Positions 15,240 through 24,960 of a DNA stretch of 64,000 bases are shown here, piece after piece. Made by a program: the position numbers and the translations under genes. Each line of letters opens with the position of its first letter. Position 1 is the stretch's first letter. Under the pieces are notes generated by a model. The model searched no databases, had not been told where the DNA came from, and saw only the letters and a list, made by a program, of their open reading frames with translations. Source of the stretch: Promicromonospora sukumoe 327MFSha3.1 (GTDB lineage: Bacteria > Actinomycetota > Actinomycetes > Actinomycetales > Cellulomonadaceae); assembly GCF_000385135.1 (NCBI RefSeq), contig NZ_ARQM01000010.1, positions 2,046,001 to 2,110,000 of the forward strand, given 5' to 3'.

Positions 15240-16465
15240 TGCAGCAGCTCCGGGATGGCGGCCACGTACGAGTCCAGGTTGCGGCGCACCTCGGCGACGG
15301 AGTCGCCGCCGAACTTCTCGACGGCGGCCTCGGCCAGGGTGAGCGCGACCATCGCCTCGGCGACGACGGCGGCCGGCGGCACGGCGCACACGTCGGACCG
15401 CTGGTGGTGGGCCGTGACCGGCTCGCCCGTGGCGGTGTCGACGGTCGGCAGTGCGCGGGGCACGGTCGAGATGGGCTTCATCGCGGCGCGCACGCGCACG
15501 ATCTCGCCGTTCGACATGCCGCCCTCGATGCCGCCCGCACGGTTGGTGGTGCGCTCGATGCCGGGGCGCCCGTCGGGCGCGGTGCCGCGGACGATCTCGT
15601 CGTGCGCGGCGCTGCCGCGGCGGCGGGCCGTGCGGAAGCCGTCGCCGACCTCGACGCCCTTGATCGCCTGGATGCCCATCAGGGCCGCGGCCAGGCGCGC
15701 GTCGAGGCGGCGGTCGCCCTGCACGTAGGTGCCCAGGCCGGACGGCACGCCGTAGGCCAGCACCTCGACCACGCCGCCGAGGGTGTCGCCGTCCTTCTTG
15801 GCCAGGTCGATCTCCTCGACCATCAGCTTGGACGACGCCGCGTCGAAGCAGCGCACGGGGTCGGCGTCGAGCGCGGCGACGTCGTCGGGCGTGGGCAGCG
15901 CGGCGTCGTCGGGCGCCTCGGCCTCGCCGATCGCGACGACGTGCGACACCAGGCGGATGCCGAGGGCCTGCTCGAGGAACTTCGCGGCGGCCACGCCGAG
16001 CGCCACCCGGGCCGCGGTCTCGCGCGCGGAGGCACGCTCCAGCACGGGCCGCGCGTCCTCGAAGCCGTACTTGCGCATGCCGATCAGGTCGGCGTGGCCG
16101 GGACGCGGTCGGGTCAGCGGCCGGTTGCGGGCCACCTCGCGCTCGTCGCCGGTGCCGGCGTCGACCAGGAGCGCGTCGGCGGGCACCGGGTCGGCCGACA
16201 TGACGTCGGTCCACTTGGGCCACTCCGTGTTCGCGATCTCGATCGCGAGCGGACCGCCCTGCGTGAGGCCGTGGCGCAGCCCGCCGAGCACCCGCACCTG
16301 GTCCTGCTCGAACTTCATCCGGGCACCGCGGCCATAGCCGAGGCGGCGGCGCGCGAGCGCCCCCTGGATGTCGGACGTGGTCAGCTCCACCCCGGCGGGC
16401 AGACCCTCCATCACGCCCACGAGAGCAGGACCGTGCGACTCACCCGATGTCAACCAACGCAGCAT
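15236..16465 (-). CDS. aroC: Chorismate synthase
   Basis: A 409-residue flavin-dependent enzyme converting EPSP to chorismate. Signature segments are [11 protein letters not shown] at the N-terminus, the [14 protein letters not shown] loop, and [14 protein letters not shown]. Near the end [19 protein letters not shown] is conserved. Length is normal. It is the first gene of the aroC-aroK-aroB unit. Its start follows a 196-bp gap after aroE that contains two hairpins, so it probably has its own promoter. No Shine-Dalgarno stands out before the ATG at 16465. Confidence 0.97.
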   Translation of the reverse strand: MLRWLTSGESHGPALVGVMEGLPAGVELTTSDIQGALARRRLGYGRGARMKFEQDQVRVLGGLRHGLTQGGPLAIEIANTEWPKWTDVMSADPVPADALLVDAGTGDEREVARNRPLTRPRPGHADLIGMRKYGFEDARPVLERASARETAARVALGVAAAKFLEQALGIRLVSHVVAIGEAEAPDDAALPTPDDVAALDADPVRCFDAASSKLMVEEIDLAKKDGDTLGGVVEVLAYGVPSGLGTYVQGDRRLDARLAAALMGIQAIKGVEVGDGFRTARRRGSAAHDEIVRGTAPDGRPGIERTTNRAGGIEGGMSNGEIVRVRAAMKPISTVPRALPTVDTATGEPVTAHHQRSDVCAVPPAAVVAEAMVALTLAEAAVEKFGGDSVAEVRRNLDSYVAAIPELLQ

Positions 16466-16514
16466 GGTCGGATTGTTTCACGCGCGTGACGAGGTCGGCG
16501 CACCGGTCCGGTGG

Positions 16515-16557
16515 GCGACACACCGAAGGTCGCACCGCTCGGGCTTCGGCGTGTCGC
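16515..16557. repeat. Imperfect 14-bp inverted repeat in the aroE-aroC gap
   Basis: GCGACACACCGAAG (16515-16528) and CTTCGGCGTGTCGC (16544-16557) are complementary at 13 of 14 positions with a 15-nt loop. It lies between the perfect hairpin and the aroC start on the minus strand, so it is in the likely aroC leader or promoter. An operator or attenuator is possible. Confidence 0.5.
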
Positions 16558-16579
16558 GCGGGGTGAACATGGTGCCCCG

Positions 16580-16626
16580 GAGGGGGTAACGGAGAGTGCA
16601 CGATGTGCACTCTCCGTTACCCCCTC
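16580..16626. terminator. 22-bp perfect hairpin after aroE
   Basis: Arms at 16580-16601 and 16605-16626 are complementary over 22 bp with the 3-nt loop GAT; the core is TAACGGAGAGTGCAC. It lies 35 bp downstream of the aroE stop and upstream of aroC, both minus strand. It would end the alaS-to-aroE unit, or cruciform extrusion could matter, given the tiny loop. No U-tract follows, as is common in actinobacteria. Confidence 0.75.
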
Positions 16627-16661
16627 GGGAGCACAGGTCTTGCCCCGACGGGCCGGACGGC

Positions 16662-17612
16662 TCAGGCGGCCGGGACGGCCAGCGCGGCCTGGAGCGCCTG
16701 GTCCATGGCCGCCAGCGGCGCCGGCTGCCCCGTCATGAGGCGCACCTGCTCGGCGGCCTGGTGCAGCAGCATGCGCTCGCCGCCGACGGCGTGCGCCCCG
16801 AGCGCCGTCCACGCGGACTGCAGGGCCGTGGGCCGGGGGTCGTAGACGACGTCGAGCAGCACGCCGCGCGGCGCGCCGGACCCGTCGGCCGTGATACCCC
16901 CGGCGGCCGCGCCGTCAGCCCCCGGCACGCCGTCCGTCAGCAGCTTGGCCCAGACGTCGGCGGCGTACTTCGGCGTCGTGGAGACGACGGCGTCCGCGCT
17001 CACCAGCGCCGACGTCGTCGCCGCGTCGTCGAACACCTCGAACGACGGGCTGACGCCCATCCGGGCGACGGCCTCGCGCAGCGGGCCGATGCGGTCCAGG
17101 GAGCGGACGAAGACCCGCGCCGAGGCGCAGCCGAGCTCCGCCAGCGCGGCCAGGGCCGACGCCGCCGTCGCTCCCCCGCCGAGCACCACGGCGTCGGCGA
17201 CCGGGCGCCCGCCCGGGCCCGTCCCCAGCCCCTCGCGCAGGGCCGCGACGATGCCGTGGACGTCCGTGTTCGTGCCGGTGGTGGTGACCGTGCCGCCGAC
17301 CGCCGTGAACAGCACCGTGTTCACGGCCCCGACCGCCGCGGCGAGGGGCTCCACATGGTCGAGCAGCGGGAAGACGGCCTGCTTGAGCGGCATGGTCAGG
17401 CTCAGACCCGCCCACTCGCGACCGAGCCCGCCCAGGAAGCCCGCCAGGGTCTCCTCGGTGACGTCGTGCACCCCGTAGTCCCAGCCCTCAAGGCCGAGCG
17501 CCCGGTAGGCGGCGCCGTGCAGCACCGGGGACAGGGAGTGCGCGACGGGGTGGCCGAGCACGGCGGCCCTGCGCGGAGCGGGGGTGGTGAGGGTGCTAGG
17601 GGTGGTGCTCAT
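16662..17612 (-). CDS. aroE: Shikimate dehydrogenase
   Basis: A 316-residue NADPH-dependent enzyme reducing 3-dehydroshikimate to shikimate. VLGHPVAHSLSPVLHGAAY binds the substrate, LTMPLKQAV carries the catalytic Lys, and GTNTDVHG carries the catalytic Asp. The Rossmann loop VVLGGGATAASALAALAELG follows, then GGERMLLHQAAEQVRLMTG at the C-terminus. The ATG at 17612 starts 2 bp after the stop of the second mltG gene, so the two are translated together. The unit probably ends at the 22-bp hairpin downstream. Length is a little above the norm because of Ala/Thr-rich termini. Confidence 0.95.
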   Translation of the reverse strand: MSTTPSTLTTPAPRRAAVLGHPVAHSLSPVLHGAAYRALGLEGWDYGVHDVTEETLAGFLGGLGREWAGLSLTMPLKQAVFPLLDHVEPLAAAVGAVNTVLFTAVGGTVTTTGTNTDVHGIVAALREGLGTGPGGRPVADAVVLGGGATAASALAALAELGCASARVFVRSLDRIGPLREAVARMGVSPSFEVFDDAATTSALVSADAVVSTTPKYAADVWAKLLTDGVPGADGAAAGGITADGSGAPRGVLLDVVYDPRPTALQSAWTALGAHAVGGERMLLHQAAEQVRLMTGQPAPLAAMDQALQAALAVPAA

Positions 17613-17614
17613 GC

Positions 17615-18832
17615 TCAGTAGCCGTTCTCCGCTGCCCAGGCCTGGTACTCGTCCTTGAAGGCCAGGAACTCGTCGTAGTCGTCCGTGAACTTGGTCTCCT
17701 GGGACTCCAGGTTGACCGTGACGTACCAGATCCACGGACCCTCCGGCGGGTTCATGACCGCCTCGACCGAGGCGTTGCTCGGCGCGCCGATCGCGGTCGG
17801 CGGCAGACCGGCGACCACCCGGGAGGCGTACGGGAACGACTTGTCCCGGAACTCCTCGGTGGTGATGAGGTGGGACGGCTTGTTGCGGCCGTAGGAGTCG
17901 ATGGCGTCCAGGCCGAGCGGCTCGTTGGCGGCCAGGCGGTTGTCGATCACCCGGGCGACCTCGCCGCGGTACTTGTCCGGCGCCTCGCGCTCGACCAGCG
18001 ACGCCTTGATGATCAGGTCGTTGCGCTGCTCGGTCGGCACCTCGAGGGCGTCGAGCTCCTCGATCGTCAGGGCGACCATCTGCTTGAGGACGTCGGCGGC
18101 GCTGGTGGACTCCGGCTTGGCGTCGTACGTGCTGGCCGCCAGCCAGCCCTCCAGCTCGCCCTTGGCCTCCGCGGGCAGACCGAGCGCCTTCGTGTTCGCG
18201 AGGGCCGCGTCGACGTCGGCCTCGGGCCAGCCCTGCTCGACCATCGTGTCCTTGATCTGCGCCACCGTGTAGCCCTCGACGACGGTCAGGCCGCCCCGCT
18301 TGACTTCGTTCGCCGCGAGCAGCGCCACGGCCGACTCGGCGCTCATCTGCAGCTTCATGGTGTGCGTTCCCGGCTGGATGCCCGCGGCGTCCGGGTTGGC
18401 GTTGAAGGCGCGCACGAACGCCTCGGCGCTCGCCACCACGTCGGCCTCCGCCAGCTCCGCGCCGATCGTGTACCCGTTGGCGGCCTCGGGGACGTCGATG
18501 TCGACCGGCTCGCCGCCCGTGCCCTCGTAGTCCGCCGCAGCGAGCGGGGTCTTGATGCCGAACAGGTAGCCGTCGTTCTTCACCGTCCACGCACCGAGCG
18601 CGCCGAGGACGACGAGCAACGCCACGACGGCGATGATCACCGTGCGCAGCGAGCCCCGCTGACCGCCGCCGCGCCCCCCACGGCTGCGTCCGCCACGTCC
18701 CCCGCTGCTCCGTCCCCCGCTGCTCCGCCGCCCCCTGCGGTGCTGCCCGTCGCGGTCCCCCCGGCCTCCGCGTCGGCCGCTGGCGTGCCTCGGTGGCCCC
18801 TGATAGTCCACTCCGGGAAGGGCCTCGGTCAC
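17615..18832 (-). CDS. MltG/YceG-like endolytic transglycosylase, divergent second copy
   Basis: A 405-residue membrane protein. A cytoplasmic N-terminus rich in Arg and Gly (GRRSSGGRSSGGRGG) precedes one transmembrane helix (about residues 65-85) and an extracellular YceG domain. The catalytic Glu motif is kept (IKASLVEREAPDKYRG). The second conserved block, normally YNTYxxxGLPPGPI, reads YASRVVAGLPPTAIGAPS, so part of the substrate cleft differs from the neighbour. Enzymes of this family cut nascent peptidoglycan strands and set glycan length. The gene lies downstream of a canonical mltG with a 175-bp gap and is joined to aroE. GTG 18832 has GGATGGAG five bases upstream; a longer frame to 18925 lacks this. 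Confidence 0.85.
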   Translation of the reverse strand: MTEALPGVDYQGPPRHASGRRGGRGDRDGQHRRGRRSSGGRSSGGRGGRSRGGRGGGQRGSLRTVIIAVVALLVVLGALGAWTVKNDGYLFGIKTPLAAADYEGTGGEPVDIDVPEAANGYTIGAELAEADVVASAEAFVRAFNANPDAAGIQPGTHTMKLQMSAESAVALLAANEVKRGGLTVVEGYTVAQIKDTMVEQGWPEADVDAALANTKALGLPAEAKGELEGWLAASTYDAKPESTSAADVLKQMVALTIEELDALEVPTEQRNDLIIKASLVEREAPDKYRGEVARVIDNRLAANEPLGLDAIDSYGRNKPSHLITTEEFRDKSFPYASRVVAGLPPTAIGAPSNASVEAVMNPPEGPWIWYVTVNLESQETKFTDDYDEFLAFKDEYQAWAAENGY

Positions 18833-19007
18833 GCTCGCTCCATCCTCTACGGTGCGCGGATCACTGGCCGATCCACACTGGTCACCTACCGGGAACACGA
18901 CTATGCAACCAGAATTCAGCCACATGTCACGATCGCATCACAGCCCGGGTGCGGCGAACGCTACCCCGATCTGCACATTCCCGGCCAACTCCCGGGATTA
19001 GTCACCC

Positions 19008-20147
19008 TCAGCTGTTGGCGGCCTGCCAGTCGCGGAGCTCCTGCTGGTAGGCGAGGTGCTGCTCGTAGGTCTCGGAGAACTTGGTCTCGCCCGTGTCGAG
19101 GTTGACCGTGATCCAGTACTTCCAGTCGCCCGGGGTCGGGTTCAGCACGGCGTCGATCGAGGTTTCGCCCGGGGTCGCGATCGGGCCCGGCGGGAGACCC
19201 GTGTGCTGGTAGGTGTTGTACTTGTTCTTCCCGTTGGCGAGGTCCTTCTTGGTCAGCTCGGTACCGGGCTTGCCGGCCCCGTAGGCGACCGCGGCGTCGA
19301 TCTGCAGGATCATGCCGTCCTCGAGCCGGTTCTCGATCGCCCGGGCGATCTTCGGCTTGTCCTCGGCGTGCAGGCCCTCCCGCTCGACCAGCGAGGCCTT
19401 GGTCAGCACGGTCTGCCAGCCGCCGGTGGGGATGTCCTTCTTCCGCAGGGCCTGCTCGGTGCGGTCGACCATCTGCGTGAGCAGCCCGACGGCGGTGTCC
19501 TTGTCCGGCTTGAGCTCGTACGTGCCGGCGGAGAGCCAGCCCTCGGCGTTGCCGCCGGCCTGCTTCGGCAGGCCGAACTCGGACGGCTTGCCCAGCGCGG
19601 CCTCGAAGTCCTCGGCGGGCACGCCCGTGACCTGCACCGCGCGCTCGACGATCTGCTTGACCGTGTAGCCCTCGGGGATGGTGAGCTGGAGGTCCACCCG
19701 CTCGCTCTTGACGAGCAGCGCGACGGCGTCCTTCGCGGGCATCTCCTCGAGCATGTTGTAGGTGCCCGGCCGGATCGACACGGAGTCCGGGTTCGCCTCG
19801 AAAGCCGCCTTGAAGGCCGACACGCTGGCGACCACGCCCGCCTCGTACAGCTGCTGGCCCATGACCGTGCCGGTCGCGCCCTCGGGGATCTCGACGTCGA
19901 CCTGGTCGCCGCCCGGTCCCGGGAAGTCCTTGGACTCCAGCGGGTTGGTCAGGCCGGTCAGGGAGTCGAGGTTGGTCCAGATCGCGTAACCGGATCCGCC
20001 GACCAGCACGAGGGCGACGAGCAGCACGACCAGCGCGCGGCCACGCCGGTTCCGCCGGCGCCGCCGCTGCGCCCGCCGGTCCGATCGCGGCCCGGGGAAC
20101 GAGGGATCTGCCTGGGGGCGCGGGGGCGCCGTGAAGAGGTCCGTCAC
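19008..20147 (-). CDS. mltG: Endolytic transglycosylase MltG
   Basis: A 379-residue single-pass membrane protein. The basic cytoplasmic tail (RRAQRRRRRNRRG) is followed by a helix at about residues 37-58 and the YceG domain. A LysM-like first part (VDVEIPEGATGTVMGQQLYE) precedes the catalytic part with TKASLVEREGLH (catalytic Glu) and YNTYQHTGLPPGPIATPG. It cleaves nascent glycan strands within the chain to release them from synthesis. The position between ruvX and aroE is the normal actinobacterial one, so this is the orthologue and the following copy is the extra one. It starts 43 bp after ruvX. Confidence 0.93.
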   Translation of the reverse strand: MTDLFTAPPRPQADPSFPGPRSDRRAQRRRRRNRRGRALVVLLVALVLVGGSGYAIWTNLDSLTGLTNPLESKDFPGPGGDQVDVEIPEGATGTVMGQQLYEAGVVASVSAFKAAFEANPDSVSIRPGTYNMLEEMPAKDAVALLVKSERVDLQLTIPEGYTVKQIVERAVQVTGVPAEDFEAALGKPSEFGLPKQAGGNAEGWLSAGTYELKPDKDTAVGLLTQMVDRTEQALRKKDIPTGGWQTVLTKASLVEREGLHAEDKPKIARAIENRLEDGMILQIDAAVAYGAGKPGTELTKKDLANGKNKYNTYQHTGLPPGPIATPGETSIDAVLNPTPGDWKYWITVNLDTGETKFSETYEQHLAYQQELRDWQAANS

Positions 20148-20190
20148 CGGAGACTCACTGTCCTTCGTCGGGGGGTGTAGGGGGGTGGCG

Positions 20191-20778
20191 CTACGGTCGG
20201 TCGTGCGTGTCGTGCACGGTCTCCACCACGACGAGCTCGCCGGCGCGCTCCCCCTTCGCCCGCTCCGCGTCGAGTGCAGATTGCAGAATGATAACGGCTG
20301 CTGCCTGATCGATCACGGACCTGTGCTTCTTGGTTTTGCGGCCTGCCGCATGGAGGGCCTGGTGTGCCGAGACCGTGGTCATCCGCTCGTCCACGAGGCG
20401 CACCGCGGTGTGCTCCCCCGCGGCGGCCAGCGCGACCGTCAGCCGGGCCGCGAACCGGCGGGCGTCGGCGGTGGCCGCGCCCTCCTTGCCGGACAGGTGC
20501 CGGGGCAGCCCCACGTAGACGACGGCGGCGAACCGCTCGACCACCTCGTCCACGATCCGCCGCACGTCGGCAGTGGTGCCCGTCGCGCTCTGCGCCTGCT
20601 GCTTCGCGCTCGGTGCCCCCTGCTTCCCCGAGCCCGCCAGCACGCGCGGCACGGTCTCCACGGGCGTGGCGACCAGGCCGTCGGGGTCGCTCGCGGCCAG
20701 CCCGATCCGGGCCATGCCGACGTCGACCCCGAGCCGGGCCCCCCGTGGGAGGCCCGGCTCGGTACCGGTGTCCGTCAT
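20191..20778 (-). CDS. ruvX: Holliday junction resolvase-like RuvX (YqgF)
   Basis: A 195-residue RNase H-fold protein. LGVDVGMARIGLAASD gives the first catalytic Asp, VVYVGLPRHLSGKEG the middle strand and VRLVDERMTTVSAHQAL the second acidic pair. DQAAAVIILQSALD is the C-terminal helix with the last acidic residue. In E. coli the orthologue acts in 16S rRNA maturation; a resolvase role has also been reported. An Ala/Gln/Ser-rich loop (residues about 50-65) is an insertion. The ATG is 4 bp after the alaS stop, so the two are co-translated. Confidence 0.95.
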   Translation of the reverse strand: MTDTGTEPGLPRGARLGVDVGMARIGLAASDPDGLVATPVETVPRVLAGSGKQGAPSAKQQAQSATGTTADVRRIVDEVVERFAAVVYVGLPRHLSGKEGAATADARRFAARLTVALAAAGEHTAVRLVDERMTTVSAHQALHAAGRKTKKHRSVIDQAAAVIILQSALDAERAKGERAGELVVVETVHDTHDRP

Positions 20779-20782
20779 GACG

Positions 20783-23476
20783 TCAGGCGCCGACGGCGAC
20801 CAGGCGCACGCCCTCGGCGATGCCCGCGAGGGCCTCGCCGAGCTTGGCGGGGTCGGTGCCGCCGCCCTGGGCCATGTCCGGCTTGCCGCCGCCACCGCCG
20901 CCGAGCGTCTGGGCGGCGGTGCGCACCAGGTCGCCGGCCTTGTAGCCGGCCGCACGGGCGGCGGCGTTGGTCACGACCACCACGACCGGGCGGCCGCCCG
21001 ACACGCCGCCGGCGGCGGCCACGACCGGCTCGGCCTCGCCGAGGCGGCCGCGCACGTCGAGCACGAGGGCGCGCAGGTCGTCGGCCTGGGCCTCGCCGGC
21101 GTCGTGCGTGACGACGCGGACGTCGCCCACCCGCGGGGCCTCGGCGGCGAGCTTGCCGGCGACGGCCAGGAGCTGGCCCTGCCGCAGCGTGGCGAGCTCC
21201 TTCTCGGCCTCCTTCAGGCGCGTCACGAGCGAGCCGACCCGCTCGTGCAGGTCCTCGGGGCGCGTGTTGAGCAGGCCGGTGAGCTGGCCCACCAGGGCGT
21301 GCTCCTTGGCCTGGAAGCCGTAGGCGCCGTCGCCCACCAGGGCGTCGACGCGGCGCACGCCGGAGCCGATCGACGACTCGCCCAGCAGCGTGACCCGGCC
21401 GAGCTGGCCGGTCTGCTTGACGTGCGTGCCGGCGCACAGCTCGCGCGACCAGTCGCCGCCGATCGAGACCACGCGGACGACGTCGCCGTACTTCTCGCCG
21501 AACAGCGCCATGGCGCCGGCCTCGCGGGCCTGGGCGATCGGCATGAGCTGGTCGGTGACCTCGAGGTTGTCGGCGAGGCGCACGTTGACGCGCTCCTCGA
21601 TCTCCGTCAGGGCGGACGCCGAGACGGCCGACGGCGAGCGGAAGTCGAACCGGATGCGGCTCGGGGCGTTCTCCGAGCCGGCCTGGGTGCGGTCCGGGCC
21701 GACGAGCTCGTGCAGCGCCTTGTGGATCATGTGCGTGGCCGAGTGGGCGCGGCTGATGGCCTTGCGACGGGCCGTGTCGATCTGCGCGGTGCCCGGGTCG
21801 CCCAGGGCGGCCGTGCCCTCGACCAGGCGGCCGCGGTGCACGTTCAGGCCCTTGATCGGGCGCTGGACGTCGTCGACCTCGATGGTGGCGCCGCTGTCGA
21901 GCACGATCGTGCCGTGGTCGGCGAGCTGGCCACCGGCCTCGGCGTAGAACGGCGTGCGGTCCAGGACCACCTCGATCTCGGCCGGGGCGGTGACGGCGGG
22001 GACGGGCACGCCGCCGCTGAGCAGGCCCACGACGCGCACGGTGGCGTCGGTCTGCGTGTAGCCGAGGAACTCGACGGGAGCGGTGAGCTCCTTCTCCAGG
22101 GCCTCGTAGGCGGCGACGTCGGCCCCGCCGGTGCGCTTGGCGAGCGCGTCGGCGCGGGCGCGCGTGCGCTGCTCCTGCATCAGCGAGCGGAAGGCCTTCT
22201 CATCCACCTGGACGCCCTGCTCGGCGGCCATCTCGAGGGTCAGGTCGATCGGGAAGCCGTAGGTGTCGTGCAGCTGGAAGGCGGCCTCGCCGGGCAGCAC
22301 CAGGTGCTCGCCGCCCTGCTTCTTCAGGCCGGCCACGGCGCTGTCCAGGATCGTGGTGCCCGAGGCCAGCGTGCGGCGGAAGGCCTCCTCCTCGGCGTAG
22401 GCGACGGCCGAGATCTGCTCGAAGTTGGTGCCCAGCTCCGGGTAGGAGGGGGCCATCGCGTCCTTGGAGACCGGCAGCAGCGACGGCAGGGCGACGCCGT
22501 CGACGCCCAGCAGGCGCATGGCGCGCACGGAACGGCGCAGCAGGCGGCGCAGCACGTAGCCGCGGCCCTCGTTGGAGGGGCGCACGCCGTCGCCGATGAT
22601 CATCAGCGCGGAGCGGACGTGGTCGGCCACGACGCGCATGCGCACGTCGTCGTCGTGGTTCTCGCCGTACTTCTTGCCGGACAGCTGCTCGGCGGCCTCG
22701 ATGACGGGGAAGACCTCGTCGATCTCGTACATGTTGTCCTTGCCCTGGAGCAGGAAGGCAACACGCTCGAGGCCCATGCCGGTATCGATGTTCTTCTTGG
22801 CGAGCTCGCCGACGATCCGGAAGTCCTCCTTGGACTTCACGTCGTCGATGGCGTACTGCATGAAGACCAGGTTCCAGATCTCGACGAAGCGGTCGCCGCC
22901 CTCGTCGATCAGCGGGCCGCCGTCAGGCCCGAAGGCGGGGCCGCGGTCGTAGAAGATCTCCGAGCACGGGCCGGCCGGGCCGGGCTGGCCGGTGGACCAG
23001 TAGTTGTCCTTCTTGCCGAGGCCCTGGATGCGCTCGTCGGGCAGGCCGACGATGTCCTTCCACAGCTGGCGGGCCTCGTCGTCCTCGTAGTAGACGGTGA
23101 CCCACAGCTTGTCGGGGTCGATGCCCAGCTTGCCGTCGTCCAGGGAGCCCGTCAGGAAGTCCCAGGCGAACCGGATGGCGTCGGCCTTGAAGTAGTCGCC
23201 GAACGAGAAGTTGCCGTTCATCTGGAAGAACGTGCCGTGCCGCGTCGTCTTGCCGACGTCGTCGATGTCGAGCGTGCGCACGCACTTCTGCACGCTGGTG
23301 GCGCGGGTCCACGGCGGGGTCTGCTGGGCCGTCATGTACGGGATGAACGGCACCATGCCCGCGATGGTGAACAGCGTCGACGGGTCCGGGGAGATCAGCG
23401 ACGCCGACGGCACCACCGCGTGGCCCTGAGCTTCGAAGTAGTCGAGCCAACGCTTGCGGATCTCGGCGGTGCGCAT
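20783..23476 (-). CDS. alaS: Alanyl-tRNA synthetase
   Basis: An 897-residue class II synthetase of full length. The catalytic core includes [20 protein letters not shown] and the WNLVFMQY segment. The editing domain has the zinc-binding pair SATHMIH and CAGTH. The C-terminal C-Ala domain ends with a Gly-rich stretch ([16 protein letters not shown]) that binds the tRNA elbow. It charges tRNA-Ala and clears mischarged Ser and Gly. The gene follows DUF6167 after 146 bp that I cannot assign, and it is tightly linked to ruvX downstream. AAGGA lies 12 bases before the ATG, which is rather far. Confidence 0.98.
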   Translation of the reverse strand: MRTAEIRKRWLDYFEAQGHAVVPSASLISPDPSTLFTIAGMVPFIPYMTAQQTPPWTRATSVQKCVRTLDIDDVGKTTRHGTFFQMNGNFSFGDYFKADAIRFAWDFLTGSLDDGKLGIDPDKLWVTVYYEDDEARQLWKDIVGLPDERIQGLGKKDNYWSTGQPGPAGPCSEIFYDRGPAFGPDGGPLIDEGGDRFVEIWNLVFMQYAIDDVKSKEDFRIVGELAKKNIDTGMGLERVAFLLQGKDNMYEIDEVFPVIEAAEQLSGKKYGENHDDDVRMRVVADHVRSALMIIGDGVRPSNEGRGYVLRRLLRRSVRAMRLLGVDGVALPSLLPVSKDAMAPSYPELGTNFEQISAVAYAEEEAFRRTLASGTTILDSAVAGLKKQGGEHLVLPGEAAFQLHDTYGFPIDLTLEMAAEQGVQVDEKAFRSLMQEQRTRARADALAKRTGGADVAAYEALEKELTAPVEFLGYTQTDATVRVVGLLSGGVPVPAVTAPAEIEVVLDRTPFYAEAGGQLADHGTIVLDSGATIEVDDVQRPIKGLNVHRGRLVEGTAALGDPGTAQIDTARRKAISRAHSATHMIHKALHELVGPDRTQAGSENAPSRIRFDFRSPSAVSASALTEIEERVNVRLADNLEVTDQLMPIAQAREAGAMALFGEKYGDVVRVVSIGGDWSRELCAGTHVKQTGQLGRVTLLGESSIGSGVRRVDALVGDGAYGFQAKEHALVGQLTGLLNTRPEDLHERVGSLVTRLKEAEKELATLRQGQLLAVAGKLAAEAPRVGDVRVVTHDAGEAQADDLRALVLDVRGRLGEAEPVVAAAGGVSGGRPVVVVVTNAAARAAGYKAGDLVRTAAQTLGGGGGGKPDMAQGGGTDPAKLGEALAGIAEGVRLVAVGA

Positions 23477-23622
23477 GAGGTCAGTGGTCCTTCTTCTCGG
23501 TCGTACTGATGGATCGTGATGATGGGTGCACGAATACTGGTGCGGGACCGTGGTCCGGGCACGTGCCTATTCTGCCGCTGGTAGCGCGGCAGACGGAAAC
23601 TGAAAGATCGGGCGGTGTCCCG

Positions 23623-23877
23623 TTACCGCTGGTCGCCCGGAAGCTCGCCGCGCAGGGACGCCATCAGCTGGGCCTCCCGCTCGGCGCGCGCCGTCGCGAA
23701 GTCCGACCGGAACGTGTGCGCCATGCGGTTCAGCCGCACGCCGGCGTCGTCCACCGCGGCGGCCGCGCGCTCGCTGACGGCCTCGGGCGTGTACCGGGCG
23801 ACGATCTGGCGGCCCTTGTGGATCACGACCACGGTGACCGCGACGCCGACGCCGACCCAGAACAGGCGGCGGATCAC
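23623..23877 (-). CDS. Small DUF6167-type membrane protein
   Basis: An 84-residue protein with one N-terminal transmembrane helix (RRLFWVGVGVAVTVVVIHKG) and a cytoplasmic helix of mixed charge (LNRMAHTFRSDFATARAERE). It matches my memory of the DUF6167 family that sits between DUF948 and alaS in many Micrococcales. Function is unknown. The ATG overlaps the DUF948 stop (ATGA), so the two products are made together and may form a membrane complex. Confidence 0.75.
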   Translation of the reverse strand: MIRRLFWVGVGVAVTVVVIHKGRQIVARYTPEAVSERAAAAVDDAGVRLNRMAHTFRSDFATARAEREAQLMASLRGELPGDQR

Positions 23878-24284
23878 GCCTCGGCCCCGTTCGTGCCCGC
23901 GTCACTGTCGGCGTGCCGGCCGGACCGGCCCTTGGCCTGGCCGAACGCCTGCCGCACGCCGTACGAGAACGCCGCGACCTTGACGAGCGGCTTGCCCAGC
24001 GTGGCCGCGTACAGGCCCGTCAGCGCGGACACGTTCTCGCTGACCGAGGCCGCGGAGGTCGTGATCGTGTCGACCTTGACGAGCTGCGTGTTCGCGGAGG
24101 CGACGGTGCTCGCGGCCTCGTCGAGGATCGGCACCGAGTGCTCGGTGACGTCCTTGACGCTCAGCCGCGCCTCGTCCAGGAGCTTGCCCAGCTTCCACAA
24201 CGGGACGGCGAGAAAGCCCACGAGGAGCACGAACGCGATCGCCGCGATCAGTCCCGCCACGTCTCCGAGGTCGCCGAGGGTCAT
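23874..24284 (-). CDS. DUF948 domain membrane protein
   Basis: A 136-residue protein. An N-terminal transmembrane helix (VAGLIAAIAFVLLVGFLAV) is followed by a long amphipathic helix (LLDEARLSVKDVTEHSVPIL, then Ala/Ser/Thr heptads), which is the DUF948 pattern. Members are related to methyl-accepting-type coiled coils and general-stress membrane proteins, but the role is unproven. ATG 24284 has AGGAG eight bases upstream and starts at MTLGDLGDVAGL, the family opening; a longer frame to 24323 lacks this support. It is the first gene of the alaS operon and is preceded by the palindromic repeat array. Confidence 0.85.
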   Translation of the reverse strand: MTLGDLGDVAGLIAAIAFVLLVGFLAVPLWKLGKLLDEARLSVKDVTEHSVPILDEAASTVASANTQLVKVDTITTSAASVSENVSALTGLYAATLGKPLVKVAAFSYGVRQAFGQAKGRSGRHADSDAGTNGAEA

Positions 24285-24408
24285 GCGTGAGCTCCTGCCT
24301 GAAGGTCCGCGGATGTCCGGCACGGACGTCTCACTGACGACTGCCGGGGGTCGACGATCACCCTATCCCCCTGGCGGCCCCCCTCGCCCGTCGCCCCGCG
24401 GTGCGCCG

Positions 24409-24960
24409 GGTTCCCGTCCCCGGCACGGGAACCTGGCACGGGAGGACCGGCCGGGCGTCGAACGTAGGGTTCGTCGGCTCCTGCGCCTCTATGGAGCGAC
24501 GAACCCTACGTTCGACGGCGCCTGAGGCGACGCAGCCTACGTTCGACGGGGGCTGGCGTGGCGCAGCGCGGTGTGGCGTCGTGTGCACCTGGCGTGGACG
24601 CCCGCTGCTGGAGTACTGGCGCGGCGTAGGAACTGGTACGGCGTAGTGCTGGCACGGCGTCGGAGTACCGGCCCGGCGTCGAACGTAGGGTTCGTCGGCT
24701 CCTGCGCCTCTATGGAGCGACGACCCTACGTTCGACGGCGTCGAAGCCGACCAACTCAACGTTCGACGGCGGGCTGGCCTGGTGGGGCGCGGAGCGGCGC
24801 CAGGCGCAACTAGCGCGGACGCCCGCCGCTGGAGCACTGGCACGGCGTAGTACTGGCACGGCGTCGGAGTACGCGTACGGCGTCGAACGTAGAGTTCGTC
24901 GGCTCCCGCGCGTCTATGGAGCGACGAACCCTACGTTCGACGGCGCCTGCGGCGTCGCGG
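24409..24960. repeat. Palindromic repeat array, about 2.5 units of 204-221 bp
   Basis: Three copies of a long palindrome lie at 24456-24517, 24677-24737 and 24881-24942. Each has 21-bp arms of the type CGTCGAACGTAGGGTTCGTC and a 20-nt centre (GCTCC...GGAG) that pairs further with one bulged G. Copy 1 arms are perfect; copy 2 lacks one A in its right arm; copy 3 has one mismatch in its left arm. After copies 1 and 2 comes a degenerate third arm ending ACGTTCGACGG (about 24539 and 24759). Spacers between copies are also alike (GGACGCCCGC, CTGGCACGGCGTCGGAGTAC), so the whole is a tandem array. A 9-bp hairpin (24409-24417 with 24425-24433) opens it. The gap from 24285 to 25080 has no convincing gene. 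Confidence 0.9.

Noticed and set aside
20573-23509. Plus-strand frame of 978 codons
   Set aside because: It mirrors alaS on the other strand.
24409-24960. CRISPR array
   Set aside because: Units are over 200 bp, palindromic with similar spacers, only three copies, and there are no cas genes.
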